From: Verpa conica
Lineage: Eukaryota > Ascomycota > Pezizomycetes > Pezizales > Morchellaceae
Reading direction: 5' to 3'
Length of the DNA: 64,000 nt
Assembly (NCBI GenBank): GCA_033030425.1
Contig: JAUFSD010000008.1
Coordinates: 1,240,001 to 1,304,000, forward strand
Below, piece by piece: positions 1 to 11,754 of this stretch. A model generated the notes under the pieces. That model had not been told where the DNA came from, did no database searches, and worked only from the letters and a program-made list of their open reading frames with translations. How positions within the stretch are numbered: position 1 is the first letter of the stretch; each line of letters opens with the position of its first letter. A program made the position numbers and the translations under genes.

Positions 1-428
1 TCGGCAACGCAAAATTCAATACTATGTTAGTAAGATTTCTGTTCTAAAGCAGAAAAAGGGCAGCCATATCGATGTTTCATTGTAAAGTACACCTAAATAG
101 TTTTATTTCCCTTACCGTGATACAAACCCACACCATTTGTGCCATGCATCAAAGAAGCTCTCAAAAAGTTCTGGATTATCATCTGAAACAGGAAACCGAA
201 TCTAGTGAAAACATAGGCAGATTTTAGGTGACCAGTGGTGCTGCACGCCCGGACACGACAATGCCCCGGGCTGTATTTTTATAGATTTACTCTACTTCAA
301 TATTTCAGTGGCATGTGTAATAAAACCAACCACGAGAAAGAAAGAAAGAAAGGCATCCTAGATTATTGAATTTCTAAAGAAAATCTTACAGACAATATCT
401 TCTAGGCAGTCTATGCGCAATTAGACAC
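1..428. other. 3' flank, no gene seen
   Basis: AT-rich sequence downstream of the peroxiredoxin stop. It holds a short GAAA-type run near 335-355. I see no splice-consistent coding exon in it. A gene to the left of the window could end here, but nothing supports one. Confidence 0.5.
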
Positions 429-1232
429 TTACCACTCCTTAAGAACGTTCTTGGCCGCAGACACTGCAACAAGTTATCAGCTTGTAGGCGGAGGTCTACT
501 TTGAGAACCTTACCTTTGACACCAGTGTTATCAGGCTCCACAAATGCCTTCAAAACCTTTCCGTCCTCGACAATCAAAGCATATCTTTTACTTCTAGGCC
601 CGCCAAATATTGTGGTTCCATCAAAACCCAAGTCCAAAGCATTCGTGAGCTTTAGGGCAGGATCTGCAAGAAACCGAATTCCAGCGGCTTTGCTACCTGC
701 TAAAGATTCTCCCCAAGCCTGTATACGGTTTTCTATGAGTTTTTACGGCCCTCATGCAGTCCTTAACTATAATCCAGAGTCTAACCTTGGTAACAAAGGG
801 ATCATTGACAGCGACAACATAGATCGGAATGTTAGGATTTGCCGAAATATACCCTGGTATATGCGAAGCGCTGCACGCAGGCGAAAATGCTGTAGGTTAC
901 GATTATCTCCTGCCACGGACTAGATCCCACCGGGAGTAACAATATACCAGCAGGAACTCCGAGCAAGATCGCCTTCTTTCCTTTCAATTCGTTTGCAATT
1001 GAAATTTTATTGCCTGTAGTGGGACAAAAATAAGTCAGCAAGTCCTCGCCGAATGGTCACAACGCAGTAGGCAAGTTATCGTACCTGGAGAATCTTCCAT
1101 AACCTCGATGTCAGGGATCAAGTCATCCACCTTGACCAAGGCACTGGCTGAAACATGGAAGGAACGTGCTGCGGGGAATGCGCTTCTCGCCAATAGAGGA
1201 GAGACATTGCGGAGCATAAATGCGGGGGACAT
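429..1232 (-). CDS. Mitochondrial type-5 (AhpE/PRX5-like) peroxiredoxin, single-cysteine form
   Basis: Thiol peroxidase that reduces hydrogen and alkyl peroxides. Exons on the minus strand: 1085-1232, 948-1013, 786-889, 514-718, 429-463; total 558 nt, 185 aa, all joins GT..AG and in frame. Residues 1-35 are rich in Arg, Ser and Ala with almost no acidic residues, like a mitochondrial presequence. The active site reads AFSPACSASHIPGY, giving peroxidatic Cys77 (the usual Thr of the PxxxT/SxxC motif is Ser). Later family blocks are AVNDPFV, AWGESL, GFDGTTIFGGPRSKRYA and a C-terminal LKEW. No other cysteine is present in the model, so a resolving Cys must come from another molecule (family knowledge plus inference). 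The start at 1232 gives the presequence; an upstream in-frame Met is less likely. Confidence 0.9.
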
Positions 1233-2979
1233 ATTGATGGTTGATGGTGATGATGGTGATGCTGGGTGGATATGTGCGGTTGACAGGTCAGCTACATTCA
1301 GAATGTCTATGCAGTCACCTTCACCCATCAGATAAGGATGCAAGGCAAATCTAGGATAGTAACTGAGCACCTACCAATAACTGGTCACATGATTCACTTT
1401 AATACTGGCAACATGGGCATAAAGCCTCGACTGGAACATACCGTATCTAGGAGCTAGTGGAACGGGAAACTGCCTGAAGTATTTGACAGACCCGCCGACG
1501 ATGGCCTTGGCAGAACCGGGGCAAGAGATCAACTTGGTCCGCTCCCGTCGTGATCCAACAAGCCCTGCAGCGCCTCCACCGCGGAGGTTCGTATCACTTA
1601 GGGATTCGTACAATACCTGTTATACGGAGATGTGAAGAAGATGTACGTAGATGCATAAGTTTACGGGTACGTATACCTACGCCAAAGAGTATGTAGATAG
1701 TTGTTGTCCTTCACTCTTCACTCAGTCGAGAAGGGGGAATATCTCCTTTCCACGCTCAGCATATCGATGTGACCATGGTTTCTTTTTTCTTCGTCTCGTG
1801 GGTACCCTAGGCGGGTAGGTACTAGGTTGACCGGGGTCGCAAAAAAGATCCCAACACAGTGGAAGAAAGTGTCTGTGCACAGGTCCAAGCGGAACACCTA
1901 GAGTAGAAGAACACTGGAGACGACGGTAATGCATCACTTCAATTCCCCTGTGGAATGGTGTGGTTAACTCTCTGACTCTCGAAGTCCTAGTCTTGGTACC
2001 TCAAAATAATCTGCCTTCCTATAGATTGCCCGGCGGTTTTCCCGCTTCACCTCAGTGCTAAGGACACCTAACTAAAACCGTGCGTTCCGTGTAAATATGA
2101 TACTGCCGGTAGACTTGTAGGCAGCAGAGTACTCTGAACAGACTGAGACTGCTTCCGGTCTGGCCATCTAAACCCCGGGGCGCGACATTTCAGATGGTGA
2201 GTTCCCTAGACATAGTCAACCAACCAGATGATTACAACCTGCCCGTCATTGTCTCTATGTTTCTTCCTAGGATGGCGCTCGAGTCCTTATGGTGGGCATC
2301 TAGAGCACACCATGTATGGGCTTCAGCAGACCCTTGGCTTGTGGTCAAACAGTTCGAGTATGCCATAGAAGAAGGCATTTGCATGTTGGCCTTCAGCGCC
2401 TACATATTTGCCAACTACTCCTAATACATGTGACACTGCTTAAGTTTGTAAGGGAGCAGAATTATCATTTCTGACCAGCTCTAAGTTCCGACTGGTACAA
2501 ACTACTGGGCCCAGCGGCTTGAGTTTCCTCTCTCTCTGTATTTTTTCGGTTCTGTCGTCCATCCTGGGATTATTTCAACACACCCACCCGTCCCCTTTCC
2601 ACCCCACCGGACGCCTCCTTGCTGGTTCGCTTTTTTTCTTACCCTCGACACTTCTTACCCCCACCCCTCCCCCCCAGAAACCTTACTAGACTACATACGT
2701 GGGGACTAAATATCGTTTACCTCAACCTCTGCAACTCGTCCCCGACCTTTCTCTTTCACCCTTTGCCTTTGCTTGTAGCAGGTTGTGATGGGATCCTGTT
2801 CCCCGTGTCATCGCTCCCATACTCAGTAACACCTTCGTCTAGATTCCTAGCTTTTATTACAACCTACAATAATCTCGTGTAATACCTAGCTCCTGGCTTG
2901 CGGCGTCCGGTTTATTTGTTCTCGAAGAAATTTCAAAGTTCCTGTGGACTCCCCGCCCGGCATCTCTCGCGCGACTATC
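1233..2979. other. Divergent intergenic region between peroxiredoxin and Skn7
   Basis: About 1.7 kb serving as upstream region for both the peroxiredoxin (-) and Skn7 (+). From about 2520 to 2880 the plus strand becomes markedly CT-rich (long runs of C and T), which is typical of filamentous-fungal core promoters and 5' leaders, here for Skn7. Short open frames in this stretch have no family signature and no splice support. Confidence 0.5.
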
Positions 2980-5447
2980 ATGGATTCTGGCAATTCTGCC
3001 GGTGGTGATGGGGGAATAGGAGCATCTTCCAACAGCAGCGACTTTGTGAGTTCCTTGGAAATTCCCGCAACTATGATGAACAAAAGCACAAACACATACC
3101 CTTTTTATTAAGAGCAATGGTTACTAATAATCCGAGCACTTTTAGGTCCGGAAACTCTTCAAGTACGTCTCGACTTTCCAATTGCCTGAACACACCTTAA
3201 TGAAACCGTTTTCCCAGGATGCTAGAGGACCCATCGCACAAAGATATTGTTAGATGGAGTGAGGCTGGTGATAGCTTTATTGTGGTTGATGTGTGACATG
3301 ACCATCCGAAACCGCGAGAGCTCTTTAAGTCTAACCGTTTGTGTTGGTAGACCAACGACTTTACGAAAAAGATCCTTCCCAATCACTTTAAACACTGCAA
3401 CTTCGCTAGTTTTGTAAGGCAGTTGAATAAGTGGGTCCCTCAAATATGCGTCCGCTGATTGTATAGTAGCACTAATACCTCGACAGATATGACTTTCATA
3501 AGATCCGAAATTATGATGCGGGGGGCGGAGGGAACCAACATCAGGTTTTATTCCCATGCCGTCTCGCTAAGAACACTAAACTGACTGTAAACACTGGATT
3601 GAGGCTTGGGAATTTAAACATCCAGATTTTCAGATGCATAATAAAGATAATCTTGACAACATCCGAAGGAAAGCACCTGCTCCAAGAAAACCACAGCTAC
3701 ATGGTGATGAAGCCGGTTCACAACAAATAGAAGGATTGCAAAACCAGGTCCGGGAACTTTTAAAATCGCAGAGTTTAATGGAGGGTCGGATACAGAAATT
3801 GACTAGTGAGAATCATGTGGTCATGCAAGAGCTGCAGAACATGCAGGAATCGCTACAAGCTCATGAACATCAAATTCAGTCGCATGATCAGGTGATGCAT
3901 AAACTATTACAGTTTTTATGGAAATTAGATGAGGAGATTAAGGGATTGAGGCAGGCCAGTAGAATACGTGCCGATCACCCACAACGGGATGGGGAACACT
4001 CTGAGGTCGTTTCACCCGTAGGCGGCAACACAGTGTTCACGGCAACTACTTCCCCCAATGACCAGAACGGCCCATCAACCCCTTTACAACAAGCACAAAG
4101 GCTCATAAATGGTTTTGCTGAAATTCCAAAAGCGAATTCCTCTTTACAAAACATGGGCGAGCTTGGTCAGTCGAATCAGGCAGAGTCTGCTAGCAGCTAC
4201 AGTAATTACAACACAGTTGGTAGACATTCACAGAATAGCCAGAGATCGAATTCAATGCAGAATGGTGGTATTCAAGGTGTTGGGCTTGATGGAGGTCATT
4301 TGTATAACATGGGGACATCAACTGGGATTGGAGAGGTTTATAGCAACGGCCAAGGAGGGAATATTGGATTTCCCATGACCTCTTCTCAGTCTGAAAATGG
4401 GCCTTTAAACTCATCTGGAAGACCAAATCCTGGCCGTAAAAAGAGTTCATCATTCGTCACCAATTGGGCTACTCCTCCAAGAGTTCTATTGGTTGAGGAT
4501 GACCCAACTTGTGCGCGGATCGGAACAAAGTTTCTCCAAACTGCTCAATGCGGAGTTGATATGGCGGTTAGATTCTCCCACCTTTTGTCCCTAGTGATAG
4601 AATTGGTTCTATGATGGTTGTATAAATATTAGGTTATCCATGGGGACAGTCTCTTGCTACTACAGTCATCATTAACACCATTTTGTTGCTTTAGTATTGT
4701 TGTAATCATTTACAGGCTGACATAATATCTAGATTGATGGCCTGGTCGCCGTCAACAAGCTCGGTAACAACAAGTATGACTTAGTGCTCATGGATATCGT
4801 CATGCCGCATTTGGACGGAGTATCAGCAGCTGCGTTGATCAGGCAGTTTGATAAAGAAACACCCATCATCGCTATGACATCAAATATCAGGCGTGATGAC
4901 ATACAAACTTATTTCAACAATGGTAGGATGCCCAGCCAATTAAATATAGCTATAAATATTTCCTAACTTTCTAGGTATGAACGATGTATTACCAAAGCCC
5001 TTTACAAAAGAAGGTCTCTTGAAGTTACTGGAAAGATGCCTAGGGCATCTCAAGGTTAACAAGAATGCGGGTCAGATACCCCCTCAGCTAAGTTTTAACG
5101 GCCCCGATAATCGAATTATCGACGAGGGTGTTGGGACATTAGTTAAGCCAACAAACTCTTTAAAATATCCTCACTCGCCTTCAAAATCCCCACAGAACCT
5201 TGGTATGTATGGTCGTTCGCCTGCCGATATCGATGAAGATCAGGCTGAGGAAGCGCCATCTGCTTTAGATGAAGGCTCCTACCTGCACATGATGGGTCCA
5301 TATGTGGGCAGTAGCAGTGCTCACGACCAAGGAAGTAACTTCTCTTCGCCGACCAGTTCTTCGCGTGGTATTCGGCGTGTGGCTTCCGAGATGGATGACC
5401 ATCCATCTCATTTAACTGGGGTTGACATAAAAAAGCCGCGGTATTGA
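2980..5447 (+). CDS. skn7: Skn7/Prr1 transcription factor with HSF DNA-binding and response-regulator receiver domains
   Basis: Nuclear response regulator of oxidative and osmotic stress, fed by the Sln1-Ypd1 type phosphorelay in yeast. Exons: 2980-3045, 3146-3162 (17 nt), 3218-3290, 3351-3430, 3487-3544, 3604-4566, 4733-4922, 4975-5447; 1920 nt, 639 aa. Residues about 22-110 are an HSF-type domain (MLEDPSHKDIVRW, FTKKILPNHFKHCNFASFVRQLNK, AWEFKHPDF). A Gln/Leu-rich coiled coil follows at about 138-213. The receiver starts near residue 400 (RVLLVEDDPTCARIG), with phospho-acceptor Asp440 in LVLMDIVMP and the conserved Lys in DVLPKPFTKEG. The C-terminus is low complexity. The acceptor before AWEF ends in GAG, which is unusual but keeps frame. 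The early exons are very short, so the DNA-binding domain is broken by five introns. Confidence 0.95.
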
Positions 5448-6672
5448 AAAACAACGTAATCGCTGTTTATTCTCCCACAAGTCGTTTTCTTCTCTTTCCT
5501 TTTTCCCTTGGAGTCCAGGCCGTCTCATGGAAGCGGCTCCTTTGTTTATTGTGAAGCACATTTTACTTAATTTGATGTTTTTTTGGGGGGGTTCGGATTA
5601 TGGCGCGGGTGGTTTTTATTTTATTCCATTCCATTCCTCTGTTAACTAGTATCACAGTTTTTACCTGGAGTATTTACCAGGACGGCAGCAGTCACGCAAT
5701 TTCCAACTTTATTACTGTTCTTTCGGAGGCGATATTTCCTTCGTGCTAGATATTTTCCCTCTCCTGCACCTGTACATGTAATCTTATATTTTGTTCCTTT
5801 CCTCAATTACTGGATTCATACTTTTTCTTTCTTTATTGCTTGTTTTGTATGGGGTTAGGAGTCGTTTATTTGGTGTTAGGGCTGAAATAGAGAGCACCTA
5901 CACAAGTGCTTCCGACCTTGATGTTTATTGAGGGATGTATATGTAGTCATTGTGGGTGCCTACTTATAGCTACCGTAGTAGGTACATGTAGTATATACCT
6001 TACCCCTACTTGATCTTCGGAGTTGAGTCAGCGACAAAAGGGTCATAGGCAACTACTGCCTGCGCCTTTATGTAGGTATTTACTAGTACGTATGTACGTG
6101 TATGTACCTACAGAGTCATCTCACATGAGCCACATAAAGTATGGGGCGGTGTAAGCAACTGCGCAGCCTCCCAGCCACAACTCAAAGCGCATATCATTGC
6201 TGTTGCTGTTGCTCCTCCTCGTTTCTCATTCAGGTTCTGGATTTATTCCTCTACCTCCCTACATACCTCTCCTACTTGTTCGCATCCGATCTTTGGATTC
6301 TCACGCCTCGCTCCTTCTCTGTTCTTGCATACCTACCACGCCTACCCCTCCTTATTATCTCGATCCTCCATCTTACCTTCCCCCTCCGCCTCCACCGTCT
6401 CAACCACCTCAACCACCTCAACCACCTCCCTATCTTCCCTTGTCACCGTCCTTTACATTTCTTCTTTCTCATTCAGTGCGTTGCTCGTGCAGCTTTAAGT
6501 GGTGTCGTTGTTTGGTCAGAGGTCCAAGCAACGAGCCTCTTCCCCTTTAGTCATCACCACGGTTGCCTCTGCTAGAAAACGGAAGGCAGCAGAGCAGACC
6601 GAACCGGACGCCAGCCCGGCCTCTAAAAGATTAAATCCCATCGGTCCATCGACTCTTACTGCATTCCCTGCA
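5448..6672. other. Skn7 3' region and RBR-ligase promoter/leader
   Basis: The first part is T-rich 3' UTR of Skn7. Two copies of the palindrome TACATGTA lie at 5773-5780 and 5983-5990. From about 6190 to 6480 the plus strand is a pyrimidine-rich leader for the RBR ligase gene, including a short tandem repeat of AACCACCTC at about 6401-6429. No gene seen. Confidence 0.5.
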
Positions 6673-8503
6673 ATGTCCAGCGATGATGAGTTCATGTCTG
6701 ACCAGATGTCTGACGGTGTGTACGGTGATGATGACGACGGTAGCTTAGGTGAGCTTGGTATGCGACAGACATCAGTTTTGAAGTTTGAGGCTTTGGGGCT
6801 TTGAGGGCTAACTTAAAGTTTGTGGACACAGAATTTGATGAAGATGATGATCGATACCTTGACGAAGGGAAAGAAGAAAAACCGTCAAAGAAAGCTTATG
6901 AGATCGATTTCAAAGTATATTCTGATGAACAAATCCGAAAAAGTCAGCAGAATCAGGTTGAAGAGGTAGCAAACATACTCGGGCTGCCTGGTGAACAGGT
7001 TGCGATTCTGTTACGTCACTTTAAATGGCAGAAAGATCGCCTTATTGAGAAATATATGGATAGTGGTGATGAGGTTCTGGAGGAAGCTGGTCTAGGCTCG
7101 AGTTATGATACCCCACCGAAACTAGAGAAGGTTGGAGGCTTCGTGTGTGATATCTGTTGTGACGATGAAAGCGGGCTGGATACCTATGCTATGAGGTGCA
7201 AACACCGGTACTGCATAAACTGCTACAGACAGTACTTGGAATCAAAAATAAAGGATGAAGGGGAGGCAACCCGTATACAGTGTCCATCCGAGGGTTGTTC
7301 TATGATAGTAGACTCAAAGACTGTGGATCTACTGGTACCTGTAGAAGTAGACAAAAGGTTAGTTTGTTCTCCAATGTTGTTTTGACATCATGGCTAATAA
7401 CTTATAGGTATAAAGAGCTATTGAATAGGACGTATGTAGACGATAAACCTAATCTTCGCTGGTGCCCAGCGCCAAACTGCGAATATGCTGTCGACTGTGC
7501 GGTACGCCCTGCCCAACTTCACACCATTGTTCCAACAGTCAATTGTCGCTGTGGTCACAACTTTTGCTTCGGATGTGGATTCTCTGAGCACCAGCCTTGC
7601 CCATGTTCACTAGTCAAAAAGTGGCTGAAGAAGTGTGAAGATGATTCGGAAACGGCGAACTGGATATCCGCAAACACCAAAGAGTGCCCTAAATGCGTCT
7701 CTACAATTGAGAAAAATGGAGGATGTAATCACATGACTTGGTGAGTAGTCTCAAGTCTCATTCAATACTTCGGTTTAGCTAACAAATCTTAAAATTAAGC
7801 CGAAAATGTAAGCACGAGTTCTGCTGGGTTTGTATGGGGCCTTGGCAAGAGCATGGGACGAGTTGGTATAACTGCAATCGGTTCGAAGAAAAGAGTGGCT
7901 CAGAAGCCCGTGACCAGCAAGCAAAATCGCGAGCTTCACTAGAACGATACCTTCATGTAAGTTGCGGTTGATGGTATTTTTCGACTCTCAGATGTGATAT
8001 GCTGACTCTGGGATTAGTACTATAACCGTTATGCAAATCATGACCATTCAGCCAAACTAGACAAAGATCTCTACATCAAAACCGAAAAGAAAATGACGAC
8101 ACTTCAATCTTCTTCAGGGATGTCATGGATTGAAGTCCAGTACCTTGAGGCAGCATCTAAGGTTCTACAACAATGCCGCCAAACGCTCAAATGGACCTAT
8201 GCCTTCGCTTTCTATCTTGAAAGGAATAACCTCACGTACATTTTTGAAGACAATCAAAAGGACTTGGAGATGGCTGTGGAGCAGTTGAGCGAGCTATTTG
8301 AGAAGCCGACAGACCAGCTCTCGAATGCCAAAAAGGAGATGCTGGACAAGACAGCGTATGTCAATAATAGGCGCATGATCTTGCTTGATTATACTGCTAG
8401 AGGTTTAGCGAAAGAAGAGTAAGACCTTTTATCTATTGATCTAGCTGAGAAAGTTTGGGCTAACTAGGTTAACAGCTGGAAATTCACGGTCGATTTGCAA
8501 TAA
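6673..8503 (+). CDS. Ariadne-type RBR (RING-IBR-RING) E3 ubiquitin ligase
   Basis: RING/HECT-hybrid E3 that accepts ubiquitin from an E2 onto a RING2 cysteine. Exons: 6673-6748, 6832-7357, 7408-7740, 7800-7956, 8018-8418, 8476-8503; 1521 nt, 506 aa. The N-terminus is acidic (MSSDDEF), then a UBA-like helical region, RING1 (CDICCDDES...RCKHRYCINCY), IBR (CPAPNCEYAVDC ... CRCGHNFCFGC), RING2 (ECPKCVSTIEKNGGCNHMTC) with probable catalytic Cys307 in GGCNHM, then a helical Ariadne C-terminal domain (LERYLHYYNRYANH ... RMILLDYTARGLAKE). Homologues are HHARI and fungal Ariadne proteins. The reading frame stays open upstream of 6673 but without ATG; MSSDDEF is the likely start. The last exon is only 28 nt and adds DWKFTVDLQ. 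Confidence 0.93.
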
Positions 8504-9070
8504 TGCAATTTACTTTTCTTCTCTGGATAGAGCTAGAATCAATGCCTAGGAGCACTTTATTTGCTTCTCGTTATTATGTTCAGTTTTTTCTATTTTGAAT
8601 CAAAGCACGACTGCATAAAACGTGATAATATCATGTGGGGGCTATCTTGGTTGTCTCACATACCTCTTTTCTATCTTCTTTTAGGGCCTGGATTTCTCGT
8701 TCGTTTTTGCATTCATGTTTTCATTGGTCTTTGGTATCCGGTGGTGTCTTGATTTTGTTCTGCTAGCATGGAAATGGTTGATGAGGACAATATATGGTAT
8801 TTTATGGCAAGTAGTTTGGGACTATAGTGATTTTATCTATGCTAAGAGAGCCATATAAGAAATTTCGGCTGCCAATCTTATTCGTTTCCCAGATGTTTCC
8901 TTTGTATTTTGTCTTAGAGGCCTAACTATGGCTGAAGTTCGGGTGCTGTCAAGGGTCACCTTTGCTACTCTCTCGTGTTACTAAGTTTATGTTATTGACA
9001 CTTGATATTAATATTGGTAAAGCAGGTGGTATGACGCGATGTTCTAGAAGATAGCGGCTCTGCGGCATGA
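8504..9070. other. Intergenic, no gene seen
   Basis: AT-rich 3' region of the RBR ligase followed by the short upstream region of the HAD gene. An open stretch near 8561-8752 is T-rich and has no recognisable domain. Confidence 0.4.
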
Positions 9071-11262
9071 ATGCTTGGCCAACTCCACGCGAAAAGCCCA
9101 AACGACGCGCTCGCTACGATCTACACGCCATATCGACTTTCAGCCTTCGCTCAAACGGTTTATATACCACGCCCCCTAAATAGGACGCATATCACTAATA
9201 ATCCCCCAGTTAGACCGACTATGAATAGCTGCTACCCGATGGTTGGCTTTAGCAGAACTTCAGAGTATACACTCTCTAACCTCTCACGCTGGAGTATTCA
9301 GAACCGACCGCTACCCAAACCAGAAACCATCAAGGCTGTCCATGTCTATGATTTTGACAACACACGTGAAAAGCACCCGTTCCATCAAATACAAAGTATA
9401 TCCGGGTATAACAGCAAACTGATATTTTTTTCCAACTATTTACGTAGTGTTTATGAGCCCGCTTCCGAATACAAAAATATGGACCTCCCCTACACTCACG
9501 TTTCTACAGCAGCAGGAGTGCTTCTCAAATGGAGGTCTGTAAATCAGCGTTCGGTTCTAGCATTACACAAAATAAACTCTAATTCATCTCATAGGTTGGT
9601 GGCATGATTCACGTTTCCTCGCTGCGACAGGCAAAGGTGTCGAAATTGAAGAGGGACTCGCATGGGAAGGCTGGTGGAATGAATCAATTGTGGACCTAGT
9701 AGAGCTATCTAGGAAGCAGAACGATGCTCTCACTATTCTACTTACTGGTCGTTCCGTCAATGGTTATGCAAATCTAATCCAACGGATGGTTACTAGCAAG
9801 AACCTGCAGTTCGATATCATTGCTTTGAAACCTGATACTAGACCAGATTCTGGAGATATCAGAAGTACAATCATCTTCAAGTGCATGTTTTTAGAAGATG
9901 TCCTAAACACCTACAGAGATGTTGAAGATATCAGGTAAGCCGCAATGCTCGGCGAATATTAGTCATGTGGTCTATGTTTTACTGACAGTGGTCTCTCGAG
10001 GGAGAGCTGGCTTGTTTCGAAGAGTATATGAAGACAGAATTAAACATGTTAAGTCCTTCGAAGGGTTTTTCACCCAATATAATATAGCACATCCGAGGGC
10101 TCCTGGTCAGAAGTCATTGGCTGCGGAAGTCATCCAGGTGGCTGAAGTAGCTGTAGATATTCCTTGTTTCTTTATTGGAGTGTTTCCCGTAACAGTTTTA
10201 ATTAGATGTTTTTTCCCTAGAAATCACTGGATCCTGTGGCTGAGCTTACTATCATGCAAAGTGCTGTTGACGACCACAATAGTACCTTGGAGCAAAGATA
10301 TGGGCCAAATGTCTCCCCTTTACAAATTAAGAAAAACGTATTCTATACAGGTGAGATATCCCCCAAACAAAGATTCCTATTAGATTACTAAAATAGATAT
10401 ATTTACCCATCGTCTGCAAAACAAGGGTATCTTTTATCACCGATAACAACGTCAAACTTACTAAATAGTCTACCTATTCCTAATGACTCCGGGATGAAGT
10501 TTTTGGGTAACAGTATCCTCATCGCTCCTAGACCTGTAAATCAACAGATTCTTTCCAAGGTTGGAGGACTAGGTAATACGGTCGAGTTTGATGTTATTGA
10601 ATGGGGTCATTGGGAAAACAAAGTATGGGCTGCCCGAGTGAAGCCTGCTAACCCCAATGTAACAATTCATACTGGTATATATTTTTTATTCTTCAGTTGT
10701 ATTACATATGATATACTAAATCCATGTCGCAGAGAATCCTATACCAATGATCGTCTTAGCCATCCGTGGATGGGATACAAAACCCATCGATGCCCAAAAG
10801 ATCACAAACTGGCAAGCACTTCCTGGAGAACAGGCTGTACGTGTAAATACTATTGTTGGAGAAAAATTGCTACTTCGAATCGAGGGGAATACCCCAGAAG
10901 GCGAGTAGAAATCGCTCTTTCCCAGTTGGCATCGGAATTTAGAGGCCCGCAACGACCGAGATAACGGGACCCATATTGATAAACAATCCCCCTCGTATTT
11001 TCTTGCATGAAGAACTTACATTTTAGGAGCTTGGTTCGGCAAGCGAACTTTTCAAAATAAAGCCGATAGAATATTTCAGCACCAATCAAGACGTGGGACA
11101 AATAGTCGCCACAACAGCTCGAATCGTAGCGGAAGGGGGTATAGGGGCAAGGGGCGGGGTGGAAGGGGCGGAAGGGGTCACCACATATCCAATGAGAGGC
11201 AATACTTTCCTAAGTCTTTCGATACCCATGACACGTTCTTTATGAATGAGTTTTATGGGTAG
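9071..11262 (+). CDS. HAD-superfamily 'Swiss army knife' RNA-repair-like protein (HAD_SAK_1) with RGG tail
   Basis: Fungal protein of the HAD_SAK_1 family, predicted phosphatase-like; the true substrate is not established. Exons: 9071-9365, 9448-9534, 9595-9934, 10023-10152, 10221-10350, 10426-10674, 10733-10900, 11027-11262; 1635 nt, 544 aa. The HAD motif I is VYDFDNTLF (Asp94 and Asp96 by this start), followed by SPLPNTKIW and GGWWHDSRF, then motif II-like ILLTGRS and the IxxYEDR block. The tail (about residues 495-520) is Gly/Arg-rich (RGYRGKGRGGRGGRGHH), an RNA-binding type tail. Joining exon 7 to 8 needs a GC-AG intron (10901-11026); with a normal GT rule the protein would stop at 10906-10908 and lose the RGG tail. 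The exon-4 donor could also be at 10147. The start at 9071 is uncertain; Met at 9221 is an alternative. Confidence 0.85.
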
Positions 11263-11754
11263 CTGCATAGATTGGCGTGCGGAGAAAAAATCGGATTTTT
11301 TTATCCTTGGAACATCTCAGGGGTCCCTATCATTAGAATTTGCCTTTATAAAAAATAAAATTCCCCATGCAGATACAACAGCCGTCTAGTATAAAGATTT
11401 ATGAGCTTTAAGCCTATTACAAAGTAATATCATTGCATTTATAATACCAGGAACCTTATTTTCGATAAGAGGGATGGTAGCTACCGACAAATCAAAATAT
11501 ACCAAAGCAACAGTTGTTTCTAGCATGTCCTACTCCTTGCGAATTAAGCTTGCCTTAATTTATAATTTGGAAAAAAGGAAATAATATAACAGTACATAGT
11601 ACAAAGCAGTCTTCACCCAGCAAAGTCAGTAATAATAATAAAGGATGAATGAGAAAAGTATATTGGTACAGTTTATCCTAGATGTATAATAAGTATATAA
11701 TGAACTAAAGAATGAGAATCAGGAGGGATATACCACTAGCCAAGTATTCTCAAA
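11263..11754. other. Convergent intergenic region
   Basis: AT-rich stretch between the 3' ends of the HAD gene (+) and the CDCA7-like gene (-). No coding signal. It probably holds both polyadenylation regions. Confidence 0.5.

Noticed and set aside
2194..2424. 76-codon open frame upstream of skn7
   Set aside because: No family signature and no continuation by splicing; lies in the divergent promoter region.
6401..6429. Tandem AACCACCTC units resembling a short array
   Set aside because: Too short and regular with no spacers; a simple repeat in a pyrimidine-rich leader, not CRISPR (and this is a fungus).
6499..6672. Longer N-terminus for the RBR ligase
   Set aside because: The frame is open upstream but begins with GTG, not ATG, and the family normally starts at an MSS-acidic block, found at 6673.
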